From Bugulina stolonifera (Eukaryota; Bryozoa; Gymnolaemata; Cheilostomatida; Bugulidae): DNA of 64,000 nucleotides. The notes under the pieces were generated by a model that did no database searches, was not told the origin of the DNA, and worked only from the letters and a program-made list of their open reading frames with translations. Location: NCBI GenBank assembly GCA_935421135.1, contig OW285196.1, positions 1,240,001 through 1,304,000 on the forward strand, in the 5' to 3' direction. Both the position numbers and the translations under genes were made by a program. This document shows, one piece after another, positions 48,977 to 59,827 of this stretch; positions within the stretch are counted from its first letter, which is position 1, and each line of letters begins with the position of its first letter.

Positions 48977-51373
48977 CTGTGAGAGCTTTCTTAACAACGG
49001 CAGTAAACTTGTGCCATAGTTCATCACACTCCAGCTCAACAGCACCAGGGGACGGGTATATCAGGTTTGTCTACAGTAAAGGATCACTAGTTATTGTGTA
49101 TAAGTCATCTTACACTAGCTAGTATAATTACTTCTATTAATTACTACTAATACTAGACCTGCATGATTTTGTCTCCCACACCTATTCGGTTTACTACCTC
49201 TGTGTAATCAAACACAGGTTGACATCAACCCCGTGACCTTCAGTTTGTTCGTTGTCAAACTGTCATCTATGATGCGACACACCTAACGATATTGACTTTC
49301 CAGAGAGTTGTTCCCTCTTTGTATGAAAAGAGGGTACAAAACTACTAACTTCTAAAGGTCTATCACAGCATTTGTTTACACACGTATATAGAACAGTACA
49401 AATGCAGATCATTTTGTTTATTGCTTTTATGGATGCAACTGGTCACCAGTTGTTAAGGTGGTAACAGACCAGCGAAAATCGCGCTGTTATTCGCCGCGAA
49501 ATGACGGTGGAGCGACAAGGCTTCACAAAATTGAGCAGAAATGCCCTGTTCGCCCAATAGCAAGTATGTTTAATTTTAAGTTTCGCTTTCGACAACGCTG
49601 GCTTCTGATTGGCGAGAAAAGCTTTAGCGACTCCATTCCACACTTTAGTCTGTAAACAAAAATTCCTAATTGAGTCGCTATTATAATGTGATGTGTATGC
49701 AGGAGTTGTGTAAAAACTATTGCCTGGCTTGGCACACCTGCTCAAACTAGAAATTGCTTTTGTAGAGAAAATTGCTAGTGTGTGTTGTTCAGTGGGAAAA
49801 AAGTCACAACAATGTGACTTGACTTGGTCACATTAATGACTTGTGAATTTGACTTGGTTTCTGCCAAGTCAATGTGGTGGATATCAATTTTGTACAGTGT
49901 ATAGCCAACATGGGGAAAAAAGTCTACGTATTAATCCTTTTTACTTCATCAGTGCTACTAGCAGCATTTAGAGTATATCAAGGTTAGCGACGAGGATACA
50001 CGCCAAATGTAACATCTAAGCTGTGTGTACGTGAGACTACACAGTGCATAGTCACAAGTACACACAGTGTAAGTGTAGTGTAAGTGTAAGTGTAGTGTAA
50101 GTGTAGTGTAAGTGTAGTGTAAGTGTAGTGTAAGTGTCGTGCAAGTGTAGTGTAAGTGTAGTGTCAGTGTAGTGTAAGTGTAGTGTAAGTGTAGTGTAAG
50201 TGTAGTGTCAGCGTAGTGTCAGTGTAGTGTAAGTGTAGTGTCAGTGTAGTGTAGGCTAAGTGTAGTGTCAGTAATGAACACAATGTACAGTGCAATAATA
50301 TGTACACGTAGATTGGAATTGCAAGGACTGGCCAATGGACATTCTAATCTATACTGTACCATGTGCTGATGTAACACTGTATCACCATTACTAATATATA
50401 ATACTACATGACCAGTATTAACCGTAGTACCAATATTACTACATAATATATAGACTAGTTGCCATAATTGTATAACATACATGCCCAGCTACACATTGGC
50501 ATGGTTTTTCATGCATTGGAATGTTTACTATGAGGAAAAAGTGATGTCTTGGAAAAAGTAAAATTTTTGAAGTTGTCTCCCACTTGACTTGTTTTTCGAC
50601 TTGCAAGTAGACAAGCCGACTTCAACTTGACTTGTGACTTGCATGACGGCGGACTTGATTTAACTTGACGCAGCACTGACTTGACTTGGACTTGACTCCA
50701 AAATTTTAGAAATGACTTGACTTGTTGACTTGCGAGTCGACTTGGAGCCAACTCTGCACACAGCTGACTACTGAGTGTTAGTTATCATAACATACTACAG
50801 ATGATTTGAAATGACACACCGGTATCAAATAAATACCGCTTTGGGACTAGGAAAGATAGCTCTACGCACAGTTCAGTGTCTACACCGCCAACATCGAACT
50901 ACGCCAAAACATCGTGCAAGCCTACATGTATGGGCCTATTATACAGTATAAAATGAAGCTGGTTTAATATCCCACTGCACTGTGACTGGTCATTGGGTAC
51001 AATAGAGACAAGTATTAAATCTCAATCAAGTTAATTTCAGCTGTGAAAAAGATCTTTGACAACTCACATATAAATTGTTTGCAATAAAAATATTGCCTAG
51101 TATGTAATAGTTGTGACAGTCCACGAGATATGGGGGAGCAGGGGATTGACTAGTAAACGTATCACAGTAAATGGTATAGGCCGAGGGGTCGACATGGATA
51201 CCTAATCATTTAGTTACCTTGAGCTCTGCCTGAGCCACTATCTGACTTGCTTTATTATAGATATGGCACCTGAGTACTGTACTGCCTACGTCTACTACTA
51301 GTATAAACTTCTGTCCTACTGAGCCATCATCATCTCCTGGTCCCATATAACGGGGCGGAATATTATCAGCCAT
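48977..51373 (-). CDS. GK5: Glycerol kinase 5-like (FGGY kinase), exons 1 and 2 only
   Basis: Exon 1 is 51373-51218: ATG, 52 codons, donor AAG/GTAACT, phase 0. Exon 2 is 49070-48977: acceptor CTGTAG, phase 0, 31 codons plus one base. Exon 1 carries the FGGY N-terminal phosphate-binding segment ILVVDVGSTVLRCHIYN. Exon 2 continues with NLIYPSPGAVELECDELWHK and FTAVVKKAL. This is the expected start of GK5, a putative ATP-dependent kinase of the FGGY family, and the splice position keeps the family alignment unbroken. The donor after exon 2 (GTTCAG) is weak. No further FGGY motif (adenosine site, GTGTF-like loop) was found downstream to position 1, where the broken hAT gene occupies the same strand. 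Either later introns are very long, or the gene was cut by rearrangement or misassembly. Confidence 0.7.
49440..49745 (-). repeat. Dispersed repeat shared with 8730-8870
   Basis: The reverse complement of 49640-49745 (GCCAAGCCAGGCAATAGTTT, then ACATCACATTATAATAGCGA, then AAGTGTGGAAT) follows the same order as plus-strand 8736-8850. The full ends of the element are not resolved. It lies in GK5-like intron 1. Confidence 0.55.
49808..50756 (-). mobile_element. hAT-type family A, copy 3 (one end lost)
   Basis: The right end AGCCAACTCTG at 50756, the AAGTC-rich subterminal blocks and the interior match copies 1 and 2. The other end (CAGAGCTGGGTCC) is missing or rearranged near 49795. 50060-50260 is a local expansion of GTGTAGTGTAA units absent from the other copies. 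It lies in intron 1 of the GK5-like gene. Confidence 0.85.
50060..50260. repeat. 12-bp tandem expansion (AGTGTAGTGTAA)
   Basis: About 16 units of AGTGTAGTGTAA with GTCAGTGTAGTG variants, inside hAT-type copy 3. Copies 1 and 2 carry only one or two units at this place. Confidence 0.85.
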
Positions 51374-51407
51374 AAATGATTCAATTCACCTGCCAGCAAA
51401 TCTACAA

Positions 51408-51702
51408 TACCACAACCTCTACAACAGTATCTATATGTTGGTAGTATTGATACCACAACCTCTACAACAGTATCTATATGTTGGTAGTATTGATACCACA
51501 ACCTCTACAACAGTATCTATATGTTGGTAGTATTGATACCACAACCTCTACAGCAGTGTCTATATGTTGATAGTATTGATACCACAACCTCTACAACAGT
51601 ATCTATATGTTGGTAGTATTGATACCACAACCTCTACAGCAGTGTCTATATGTTGATAGTATTGATACCACAACCTCTACAACAGTGCCTATATGTTGAT
51701 AA
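51408..51702. repeat. 43-bp minisatellite directly upstream of the GK5-like ATG
   Basis: About seven 43-bp units containing TACCACAACCTCTACAACAG and TATCTATATGTTGGTAGTAT. The array begins 35 bp upstream of the minus-strand ATG at 51373, so it occupies the 5' UTR or core promoter. Confidence 0.88.
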
Positions 51703-53100
51703 TTTGATAGTAGATAACAGACCTAGTAACTAATGACTACTCATACAACATATATACATGTATATACTTGACGATACTGACGAGCATTTGAAAATTGTTA
51801 AAACTTTTAAACAGGAAGCATAATTACCAAAGTAGTCAACTGTGTACACGAATAAAATGAGGAAACTGCACGGATTTAGATGGAAAGTTAGTTATTCATG
51901 ATAGTCCAGCACCAAAGTCTTTTGATATGCTCAGCATTGTTATAGGGAAATATGTTGAGGGTTTACATGAATTTTCCGCACATGTATTGGATCTCTTATA
52001 GCAGTCACCCACTCACGTTCAGGAGAAACTTGCGAACAAAGTGTCAAATGTCATAGTTAAATACAGGAACACTAGCCTGCTTGCTGCAAAGAGCCAGACC
52101 TTGGATGAAAGATGATTAGGCAGTAGTTAATATAGAGTAGACATGGTGAGACACAAGGATGTGGAAGAATTTCTATAAGGAATGTGACCCTATAAACAGT
52201 ATATGACACTAAGACAGTATATGGATCCCAGTTAGAAGCTTGTATGTAGGCTATACTGTTCACCTAAGCACTACAAGGCCGTTATGGAGCAAACGGTGAA
52301 AATGCCCGTTAATTCTCATATTCATATTGCCAAATTTGCGAAATCCAATTGGGACAAATTTCAATGTAACTTACGGTAAAGCTTTACAGGTCTATTTCAT
52401 TTACAATTTTTACTATTGAACTTCCCCTTCTAGTCTCTCTCTTTCTAACCATGTAAAATTTATTTACGTTCAAACTGTCCATCAAAAAAGAATTAAAATA
52501 GTAGATAATGTTTAATATTTGGGCTATGATAATAAAGAATTAGTATTAAACCTACATAGCCTACAATATTGAAATATTTATTATATAATAATTAATCATA
52601 TTGGTATTAAATTATTGTAATGGTGAGAAGGGACATGGAATTGCTCAATTAAAATAATTGATTATAATACCACTACATTTTATTTTACAACTTATGATCT
52701 GACATGTACATGTATATACATATTCAATTATATTTAAGATTATTAATAATAATAATTGTAATCACTTCATTATATTATTATATTAATTTGATAAAATAAT
52801 AATTGAATACAAATAATTTATTATTATCATTATACAAAATGCTTGTATTGCACAATTTTGCTACAGTAACAGTAACATATAGCAGGCTTGCCAAGTTGTT
52901 TGACCCTTTTACTCCTTGGTTCGACCAATGAAAATCACTGAGACTCAGTATTTTGGTGTGGGTGTCTATTTTAGGTGGGTTACCAATGTTTGAGTCTCAT
53001 CCATAGAGTTACTCTATGGCCTCATCATTCACACGGAATCAGGAAGAGTTAGTAAGCCTGACCATAGGATAGGTAGGGATAGAGTAGAGTAAGAGTTGTC
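51703..53100. other. No gene recognised
   Basis: AT-rich; nothing coding seen. 52560-52840 is very rich in TAATAAT words. Confidence 0.4.
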
Positions 53101-53114
53101 TTTCAGATAAATTT

Positions 53115-53390
53115 GCGACTGTTCGAAAAAGACAGTTTGAAACAGGACAGTACAAAACTTGACAGTTCGAAGCGCCAAACCCCCAGATTTCAAATCATTT
53201 TCAGTATTATACTTTTATTTTACTACTTATATTAATTAATTAAAATTAATTATCTGTGAGTTGTGTTCTTCTAAATGTAATCTTAATCTACACACTTTCG
53301 AACTGTCCTGTTTCGAACTGTCCTGTTTTGAACTGTTCTATTGTGAAACGTCCCATTTCGAACTGTTTTTTTTCGAAATGTCCCTTTACT
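53115..53390. repeat. Inverted, internally repetitive TTCGAACTGTCC sequence
   Basis: 53117-53178 repeats GACAGTTCGAAACAGG-type units. 53296-53390 repeats the complementary TTTCGAACTGTCCTG units. The two blocks could pair over about 60 bp with a spacer of about 115 bp. Confidence 0.65.
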
Positions 53391-53592
53391 CTTCCAAATA
53401 ACTCTATGAGCCTGACGCATAGTAAGTATATTCTTACCTCAAGGAATTCAGGACACTCAACCACCAGACCATAATGGTACAAAAATAGAGGGCTTGCATG
53501 TTATGTTTAAGATAAGTAAGGGGAGAACCAGTGGTTCTGGTTGTGCCGTTTTCCCGCACTTCGCTGTTTTCAATTTTGAGATTTTAGAGGCA

Positions 53593-53763
53593 CTACCCTT
53601 AGATCACGGGCAATGGGGGCATAACTCCTAATGATAACAGTATAATGATGATTCTGCCCACAGTTTACTGAACACACACAACCCAGTAAACTGTGGGCAG
53701 AATCATCATTATACTGTTATCATTAGGAGTTACGCCCCCATTGCCCGTGCCTTAGATCTCGTA
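53593..53763. mobile_element. Hairpin (foldback MITE) with arms of about 70 bp
   Basis: 53600-53668 and 53684-53755 are near-perfect reverse complements (for example GGGCAATGGGGGC, AACTCCTAATGATAACAGTA, GATTCTGCCCACAGTTTACT), separated by about 15 nt. Only two or three arm mismatches were seen, so the copy is young or kept identical by conversion. Confidence 0.85.
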
Positions 53764-54501
53764 TGGATCTTGGTAGAAACTGTCATGATATACATTGTTT
53801 GTATATGAGATGCAGCATATCCATGTGACACAGGTCACAGTTACGGTATATCATTCATATATCTATGTATATACTATATACGACAGTGTTAGAGCGACTT
53901 GCAAAATGGAGCTAAGTGCATTTGTTTACAAAATTAAAATAGTTGTGTATAATATCAAAGTCGTGGGTTTGCTATATCAAGGGCGTTAATAATAACTGAT
54001 ATTAAAATTAATATAAAATTAAAAATAATTATAATATTCAATTTTAATAACCGGACATGTGGAAACTCAGTAGGCCTATCTTCACTTTCGGCTGAACCGA
54101 AACTTCATGGGATTCAAGCGGTTTTCTCTGGCGTATAGAGTAAAGTGTGAGGGAACAACTTCGCATTTGGACCTATAATAACCTACTACAAAGAGTTGTG
54201 GACAACTCAATGTACTCATTGGCTACTAAGACTGCATTAGCCTATTGACCATGGCTATTTTCTCTAGAAAAAGGTCAAATTGCTTTTTTACACTGCCTTA
54301 TGTCTCAGTTTAATATTTATTGTTGCATGCAGACCGCAACAGAAAGTGTATATGGGAATTCTCCACTTTTGGGCACTGGTGGCAGGAGAATATGACTCCT
54401 GAACAGATTCACTGGCACTGCATATTGGGCACAGGTAGTGTGATTTGTTGAATGAATTGGCTAGTTTTGTATACAAAAGACATGTCTGTTATATACAAAA
54501 C

Positions 54502-54581
54502 TAGGGAGGAACGTCAGCGGCTTGGTCAGCTCAAACGAGCTTGTTTGAGCTGACCAAGCCGCTAACGTGCCTCCCTAGGGG
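54502..54581. repeat. Hairpin with 38-bp arms and very short loop
   Basis: CTAGGGAGGAACGTCAGCGG...AGCTCAAAC pairs with GTTTGAGCTG...CCTCCCTAG; one or two mismatches and a loop of about 6 nt. Just upstream, CTAGTTTTGTAT (54461) and ATACAAAACTAG (54495) form a second, overlapping stem. Confidence 0.85.
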
Positions 54582-55269
54582 ACATACCAAAACGACACCT
54601 AAAGGCTGCCCAGATCCCTGCAGTGATGTCCGGACGTCCACAGTTCTTTGCTATCTCTCTGAGAGAGTTCCGAAGATGTAGAAAAGTGACCGCCTCGTTC
54701 CAGCCGTTCGCCGTGGCAGCGGCTTGGAACTGGCCTATGAAGAACTCAACATAACTGGTGCCGTCATAGCAGGGTTCCTTAAAAGCCTGAACTGCTGGGA
54801 CAGGGTAGCTCCAGTAGAAGTCGTTCAATGTAACCAACCAGTCTGTTCACATCTCCAGCATCCTCTCAAATGGAAGTCCGTACGCTCTCCATGGCTAGTT
54901 TTGCCTCTGCATTAGCTGCCATTGCTACAAGTCGTCTGGGGATTCGCTCATCCCACTGCTGCCACCAATGTTGTGGATGTGTCTCCGAGGGCCCAAGGTC
55001 TGCACACAAGCCTCCAATGATTTATATAGCAATGCAGAGAACGGCTACCTAGCCAAGCAATTCCTGTGCCCAAACGGCTTACAAGTGTATAGCAAAGTCC
55101 AGATTAATAATGTACTAGCATAATTCAGCATAACTGTGTGCTAATGTCACGAGCAAAAATAGAGGATAATAGACTGTGTTACTAATAGACTATAGTAGTG
55201 TGTATGTGTATATGTTTATGTATATGTAGTGGAGTAATGAATATTATATGGATTGTATATCATATAACA
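54566..55269 (-). mobile_element. LTR retrotransposon fragment: 5' LTR, primer site and start of gag
   Basis: On the minus strand, TTGGTGGCAGCAGTGGGATG (54968-54949) has the form of a primer-binding site. It follows an LTR that would run from about 55269 (TGTTATATG) to 54969 (CCACAACA). Downstream, 54837-54566 reads as Ty3-type gag: CYDGTSYVEFFIGQF, ATANGWNEAVTFLHLRNSL and FRCRFGMSP. In-frame stops separate the primer site from this frame. The fragment ends at the hairpin 54502-54581. The outer LTR end overlaps the start of the foldback arm, so that border is uncertain. Confidence 0.65.
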
Positions 55270-55364
55270 AAAGACGAAACGGTCTGCGGTCTACAGTCTG
55301 CAGTTAACGGTTAATGGTCTGCCATCCTCCAATCAGATATGGGGTCGAAAATAGGGACGATTAA

Positions 55365-55760
55365 TATATGTTGCAATGCCGCCGGTCAGGATCTCGGCTC
55401 CGGGTGGCGCTGGGACCTTGGGACCTGGTCCCCTGGTATCGCTGCCGGGGTGAGTCCATAGCCTTAGCTCCTCAGATCCTACCTAGGGTGGGGTGGGTGC
55501 TCGACCCACCCCACCCGCTGTATGGGTGTTGGAACTCGGGCTATGCCCGCGGTGAGGGTCTCCTAGAACCGGGATTTATATATGTTACAATGCTGCCCGT
55601 CAGAATGACGGCTCCGGGTGGTGCTACGACCATGGGACCGGGTCCACCGACATCGCTGCTGGAGGTGTCCATAGCCTTAGGCCCTCAACCCTTACCCAGG
55701 GCGGGGTGGGTACCCGACCTATCCCACCGGACGCACTGGTTTGGAACTCGGGCTATCTAC
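55365..55760 (+). repeat. Two direct subrepeats (about 211 bp) in the left foldback arm
   Basis: Copies start at about 55366 and 55577. Each runs ATATGTTRCAATGC, GGCTCCGGGTGG, CATAGCCTTAG, GGGGTGGGT, GGAACTCGGGCTAT. They are much richer in GC than the surrounding DNA. Confidence 0.8.
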
Positions 55761-57399
55761 TTGGAGTTGTCTTCTTTATGCAGGTGAGCACAACTCCTCA
55801 TGGGGTCATTGTAACATGCCTTTGCCACCAGAGGTCCTGTACATGCATGACCACAGTACATGAACACAAGCCATCATTACACACGAGCGAAGCGAGCAAC
55901 TAATGCAGTGAGACTTGCGTCGCAGACCAAGCACGAAGTGCTTGTTATGTATAATGAATGGATGATGTGTGGGTAATGAATGTGAACTGATACAATGTGT
56001 GTATATGAAATTGGTAAGTTGTAATTGTCTGTTTTTGAACGTCTATGAGAAGACTACTCCAATATGATGACAATCAAGTCTAATCTCAGTCTATATAGTT
56101 CTATGTTATATAATTTCTAATGGTTTTATTTGGTGTAATATGAATGGTTATGTCTGTGTGATGTGGATGGTTCTATGTTCTATGGTATAGTCTGTATAGT
56201 TAGCACTCTGGATTCTCTCCTACTTTGCTCAGTGACAATATTTATAAGAATAATATAAATATTTTAAGGGGTTTGGCCATTTTTTATATAATTATGTATT
56301 TTTAAGCAAGGAATTTATTTTTGAGCATTCAGAGATTTGTTTCAAATTCCTGAAAATACCTGTCTGTAAATGCTGTGATTTGGTCTGTCTTAGTCCCTCA
56401 CTTTACAGTATAAAATCTGTTGGCTATTTTTGGATCATTAAGGTTATTTTGGGAACTTGTTCCTGTGATGTAAGATGATGTAAGAATCTAATTAGTGACT
56501 AAGTTCCTTGCTGGGAATTCCCATAGAAATATGTAGCCATAGTTTCCCTTACCATGAGATGCCAGCACATCTTATGTTGGGTATTGTGGATGCATAACGT
56601 ATGCTATTTGAACATGTTATACTAACCATACAAATTTAGGTTAGTTCTCTCTAAATTATTTTATTGTAGGGAAGGGAGCCTAAGTGTACAGACCTAGCAT
56701 AATACTCTGTGTGTGGAACTCATGCTATACTACAGCCAATAGTTGATGTGGTAAATTGATGAGAAACTGGACAACTGGCTACTAGCATAATATATAATTA
56801 CCATAGGAAGACCCTCTGTTTATTTCTAGTGATGTTGACTGGGGTTGAAGGGCCATGTTAATTTATGTCTATGTTAATATCTGTAGACTGACTAATACAT
56901 GGGTAGAATAATATGTGGTAGAATAATATGATTAATTATTATTTTATCCAGGCCTTGTTGTTCTGTCTAAGTGACACACTAGCCTAGTAGCCTATTGCTA
57001 GTAATGTAGTATATAATATAATAGTTTTATTTCATACATATTATTACTATTACATTGTGTGTATTCCACTAGATGAACAATGATATTGTAATGTTCCTCC
57101 TAATTACATGTACTGAGTAGATTGTAGACTGTTACTGCTGTGACTAGACTGCCTGTACTTATTATGTTCTCTACTACATTTATATATAACAAGCACTTCG
57201 TGCTTGGTCTGCGACGCAAGCTTCACTGCAAAATTTGCTCGCTTCGCTCGGATCAAATGATGGCTTGTGTTCATGTACTGTGGTCATACATGTACATGAC
57301 CTCTGGTGGCACAGGCATGTTACAATGATTCCATGAGGAGTTGTGCCCCCTTGCATTAAGAAGACAACTCCAAGTTAATAGCGCGAGTTCTAACACCAA

Positions 57400-57780
57400 T
57401 GTGTGGGGTGGGGTGGGTCATGTACCCACCCGCCCTTGGTCAGGGTTGAGGGCCTAAGGCTACCGACCCGCCCCGGCAGCGATGCCTGGGGACCCGGTTC
57501 CAAGGTCTTACCACCACCCAGAACCGAGATTCTCGCCGACAGCATTATAACATATATTATGAATCATGGGTCCGGGAGGGTCTTCGCCGTCGGCATAGCC
57601 CGAGATCCAACACTTATTTGGCGTGTGGGGTGGGTTGTGTACCCACCCCACCTTTGGGTCGGGGCCGAGGTCCTAAGGCTAGTGACCCGCCCCGGCAGCG
57701 ATGCAAGGGGACCCGGTCTCGAGGTCCTAGCACCACCCGGAGCCGAGATCCTGACCGGCAGCATTGCAACATATATGGGT
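57400..57780 (-). repeat. Two direct subrepeats in the right foldback arm
   Basis: Reverse complement of the left-arm units, with GTGGGGTGGG, CCTAAGGCTA, CCGCCCCGGCAGCGATGC and AACATATAT repeated twice. Confidence 0.8.
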
Positions 57781-57856
57781 TGTCCCGATTTTCGACCCCG
57801 AATTTGATTGGAGGACGGCAGACCGCGGACCGTTTCGTCTTTTTATATATGATATA

Positions 57857-58470
57857 GTAAACTGGTTAGTTCAGAGGTCATAGTCATCCAACTACATGTA
57901 CCAAGACTGTCAACATTCTACAATTTGGTTTATATAGAGTTGTGCTCTCTCTCTCAGTAAGAGCAGATAACTCATAATTCCCCTCACTGTAACTTCCATT
58001 ATATTTTGCTACTGCATTTACATGCATATGTTAAATTTAGTTTTGTAACTGTGGTGTTAGAAATTGTCTGTTCTCATTAACATACTAAAACTATAACCAC
58101 TCAAATGACACATGACATAAATTTGAGATATTTTTTGTTGCAAGGTGCCAGTACTTCCTGCTATGCTACTGTAACAGGTGCAGCTGTGTGATGAGGCATC
58201 AGTCCCCTGAACCCATGCCTCTCACAGCCTAGTATTGCAGTCTTTGTCATGAAAGCTGGTGGCAGTACTTCAGTAAAAGAGTGTTCATTAAAATCATAAG
58301 AAATCATTTATATTGTATGATAAATCACTCTGCAGGCCTATCATACTGGCTAAAAATCAGGCTATCAATGTTATGTAATACAAACCATTATTAGTAAAGT
58401 ATTTTATAAGAAGTACATGTAGATAAATGATAATTCTCACAGCTCTGGTACGACTACTGCTACCTTTCCT
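57857..58470. other. No gene recognised
   Basis: AT-rich sequence with one GAGTTGTG...ATAACTC hairpin near 57946-57975. Confidence 0.4.
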
Positions 58471-58472
58471 GG

Positions 58473-59700
58473 TGGTATCACACCTCTATGCTATGGTACC
58501 AGTATCACACCTCTGTGCTATGGTACCAGTATCACACCTCTGTGCTATGGTACCAGTATCATACCTCTGTGCTATGGTACCAGTACCACACCTCTGTGCT
58601 ATGGTACCAGTATCACACCACTGTGCTATGATACCAGTATCACACCTCTGTGCTATGGTACCAGTATCACACCTCCGTGCCATGGTACCAGTATCACACC
58701 TCTGTGCTATGGTACCAGTATCACACCTCTGTGCTATGGTACCAGTATCACACCTCTGTGCTATGGTACCAGTATCACACCTCTGTGCTATGGTACCAGT
58801 ATCACACCTCTGTGTTATGGTACCAGTATCACACCTCTGTGCTATGGTACCAGTAGCACACCTCTGTGTTATGGTACCAGTAGGACACCTCTGTGCTATG
58901 GTACCAGTACCACACCTCTGTGCTATGGTATCAGTATCACAACTCTGTGCTATGGTACCAGTATCACACCTCTGTGCTATGGTACCAGTATCACACCTCT
59001 GTGCTATGGTACCAGTATCACACCTCTGTGCTATGGTACCAGTATCAAACCTCTGTGCTATGGTACCAGTACCACACCTCTGTGCTATGGTACCAGTACC
59101 ACACCTCTGTGCTATGGTACCAGTACCACACCTCTGTGCTATGGTACCAGTACCACACCTCTGTGCTATGGTACCAGTACCACACCTCTGTGCTATGGTA
59201 CCAGTATCACACCTCTGTGCTATGGTACCAGTATCACACCTCTGTGCTATGGTACCAGTATCACACCTCTGTGCTATGGTACCAGTATCACACCTCTGTG
59301 CTATGGTACCAGTATCACACCTCTGTGCTATGGTACCAGTATCACACCTCTGTGCTATGGTACCAGTATCACACCTCTGTGCTATGGTACCAGTATCACA
59401 CCTCTGTGCTATGGTATCAGTATCACACCTCTGTGCTATGGTACCAGTAGCACACCTCTGTGCTATGGTACCAGTATCACACCTCTGTGCTATGGTACCA
59501 GTATCACACCTCTGTGCTATGGTACCAGTATCACACCTCTGTGCTATGGTACCAGTATCATACCTCTGTGCTATGGTACCAGTATCACACCTCTGTGCTA
59601 TGGTACCAGTATCATACCTCTGTGCTATGGTACCAGTATCACACCTCTGTGCTATGGTATCAGTATCACACCTCTGTGCTATGGTATCAGTAGCAGTACC
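58473..59700. repeat. 27-bp minisatellite, about 45 copies
   Basis: The unit is 27 bp (CTCTGTGCTATGGTACCAGT plus ATCACAC), with ACC/AGC/ATC variants of the third block. Because 27 is divisible by three, several frames stay open, the longest being 430 codons of a 9-residue repeat. This is a consequence of the repeat and not evidence of a protein. The array ends about 130 bp beyond the caspase stop codon. Confidence 0.93.
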
Positions 59701-59827
59701 AGTACAGAGTCATTGGTAGAGAACACTGAATCAATCAATGGAAGCTGTATATACATACATTGTAGAGCTACATACATAAAACTATATATATATATATATC
59801 CATAGTATAGTTCACAGTTAGTATAGT

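Larger units (their letters stand above)
55256..57856. mobile_element. Foldback-type element with long GC-rich inverted arms
   Basis: Left arm about 55256-55945 and right arm about 57188-57856 are reverse complements over some 600-690 bp. They match at the outer tips (AAAAGACGAAACGGTCTGCG), through the GC-rich middle and at the inner ends (AAGCACGAAGTGCTTG; CGAGCGAAGCGAGC). Each arm contains two direct copies of a unit of about 210 bp (start ATATGTTGCAATGC). Long inverted arms built of direct repeats are the hallmark of foldback elements such as Drosophila FB and sea urchin TU. The 1.24-kb spacer is AT-rich with no gene recognised. The proline/glycine-rich frames in the arms are by-products. 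Confidence 0.8.

Noticed and set aside
55368..57857. Pro/Gly/Arg-rich frames in the GC-rich arms
   Set aside because: They occur on both strands of an inverted repeat and carry no domain; GC-rich sequence has few stop codons.
58427..59719. 430-codon open frame and overlapping frames of 60-185 codons
   Set aside because: It is the translation of a 27-bp minisatellite; several frames on both strands are open because 27 is a multiple of three.
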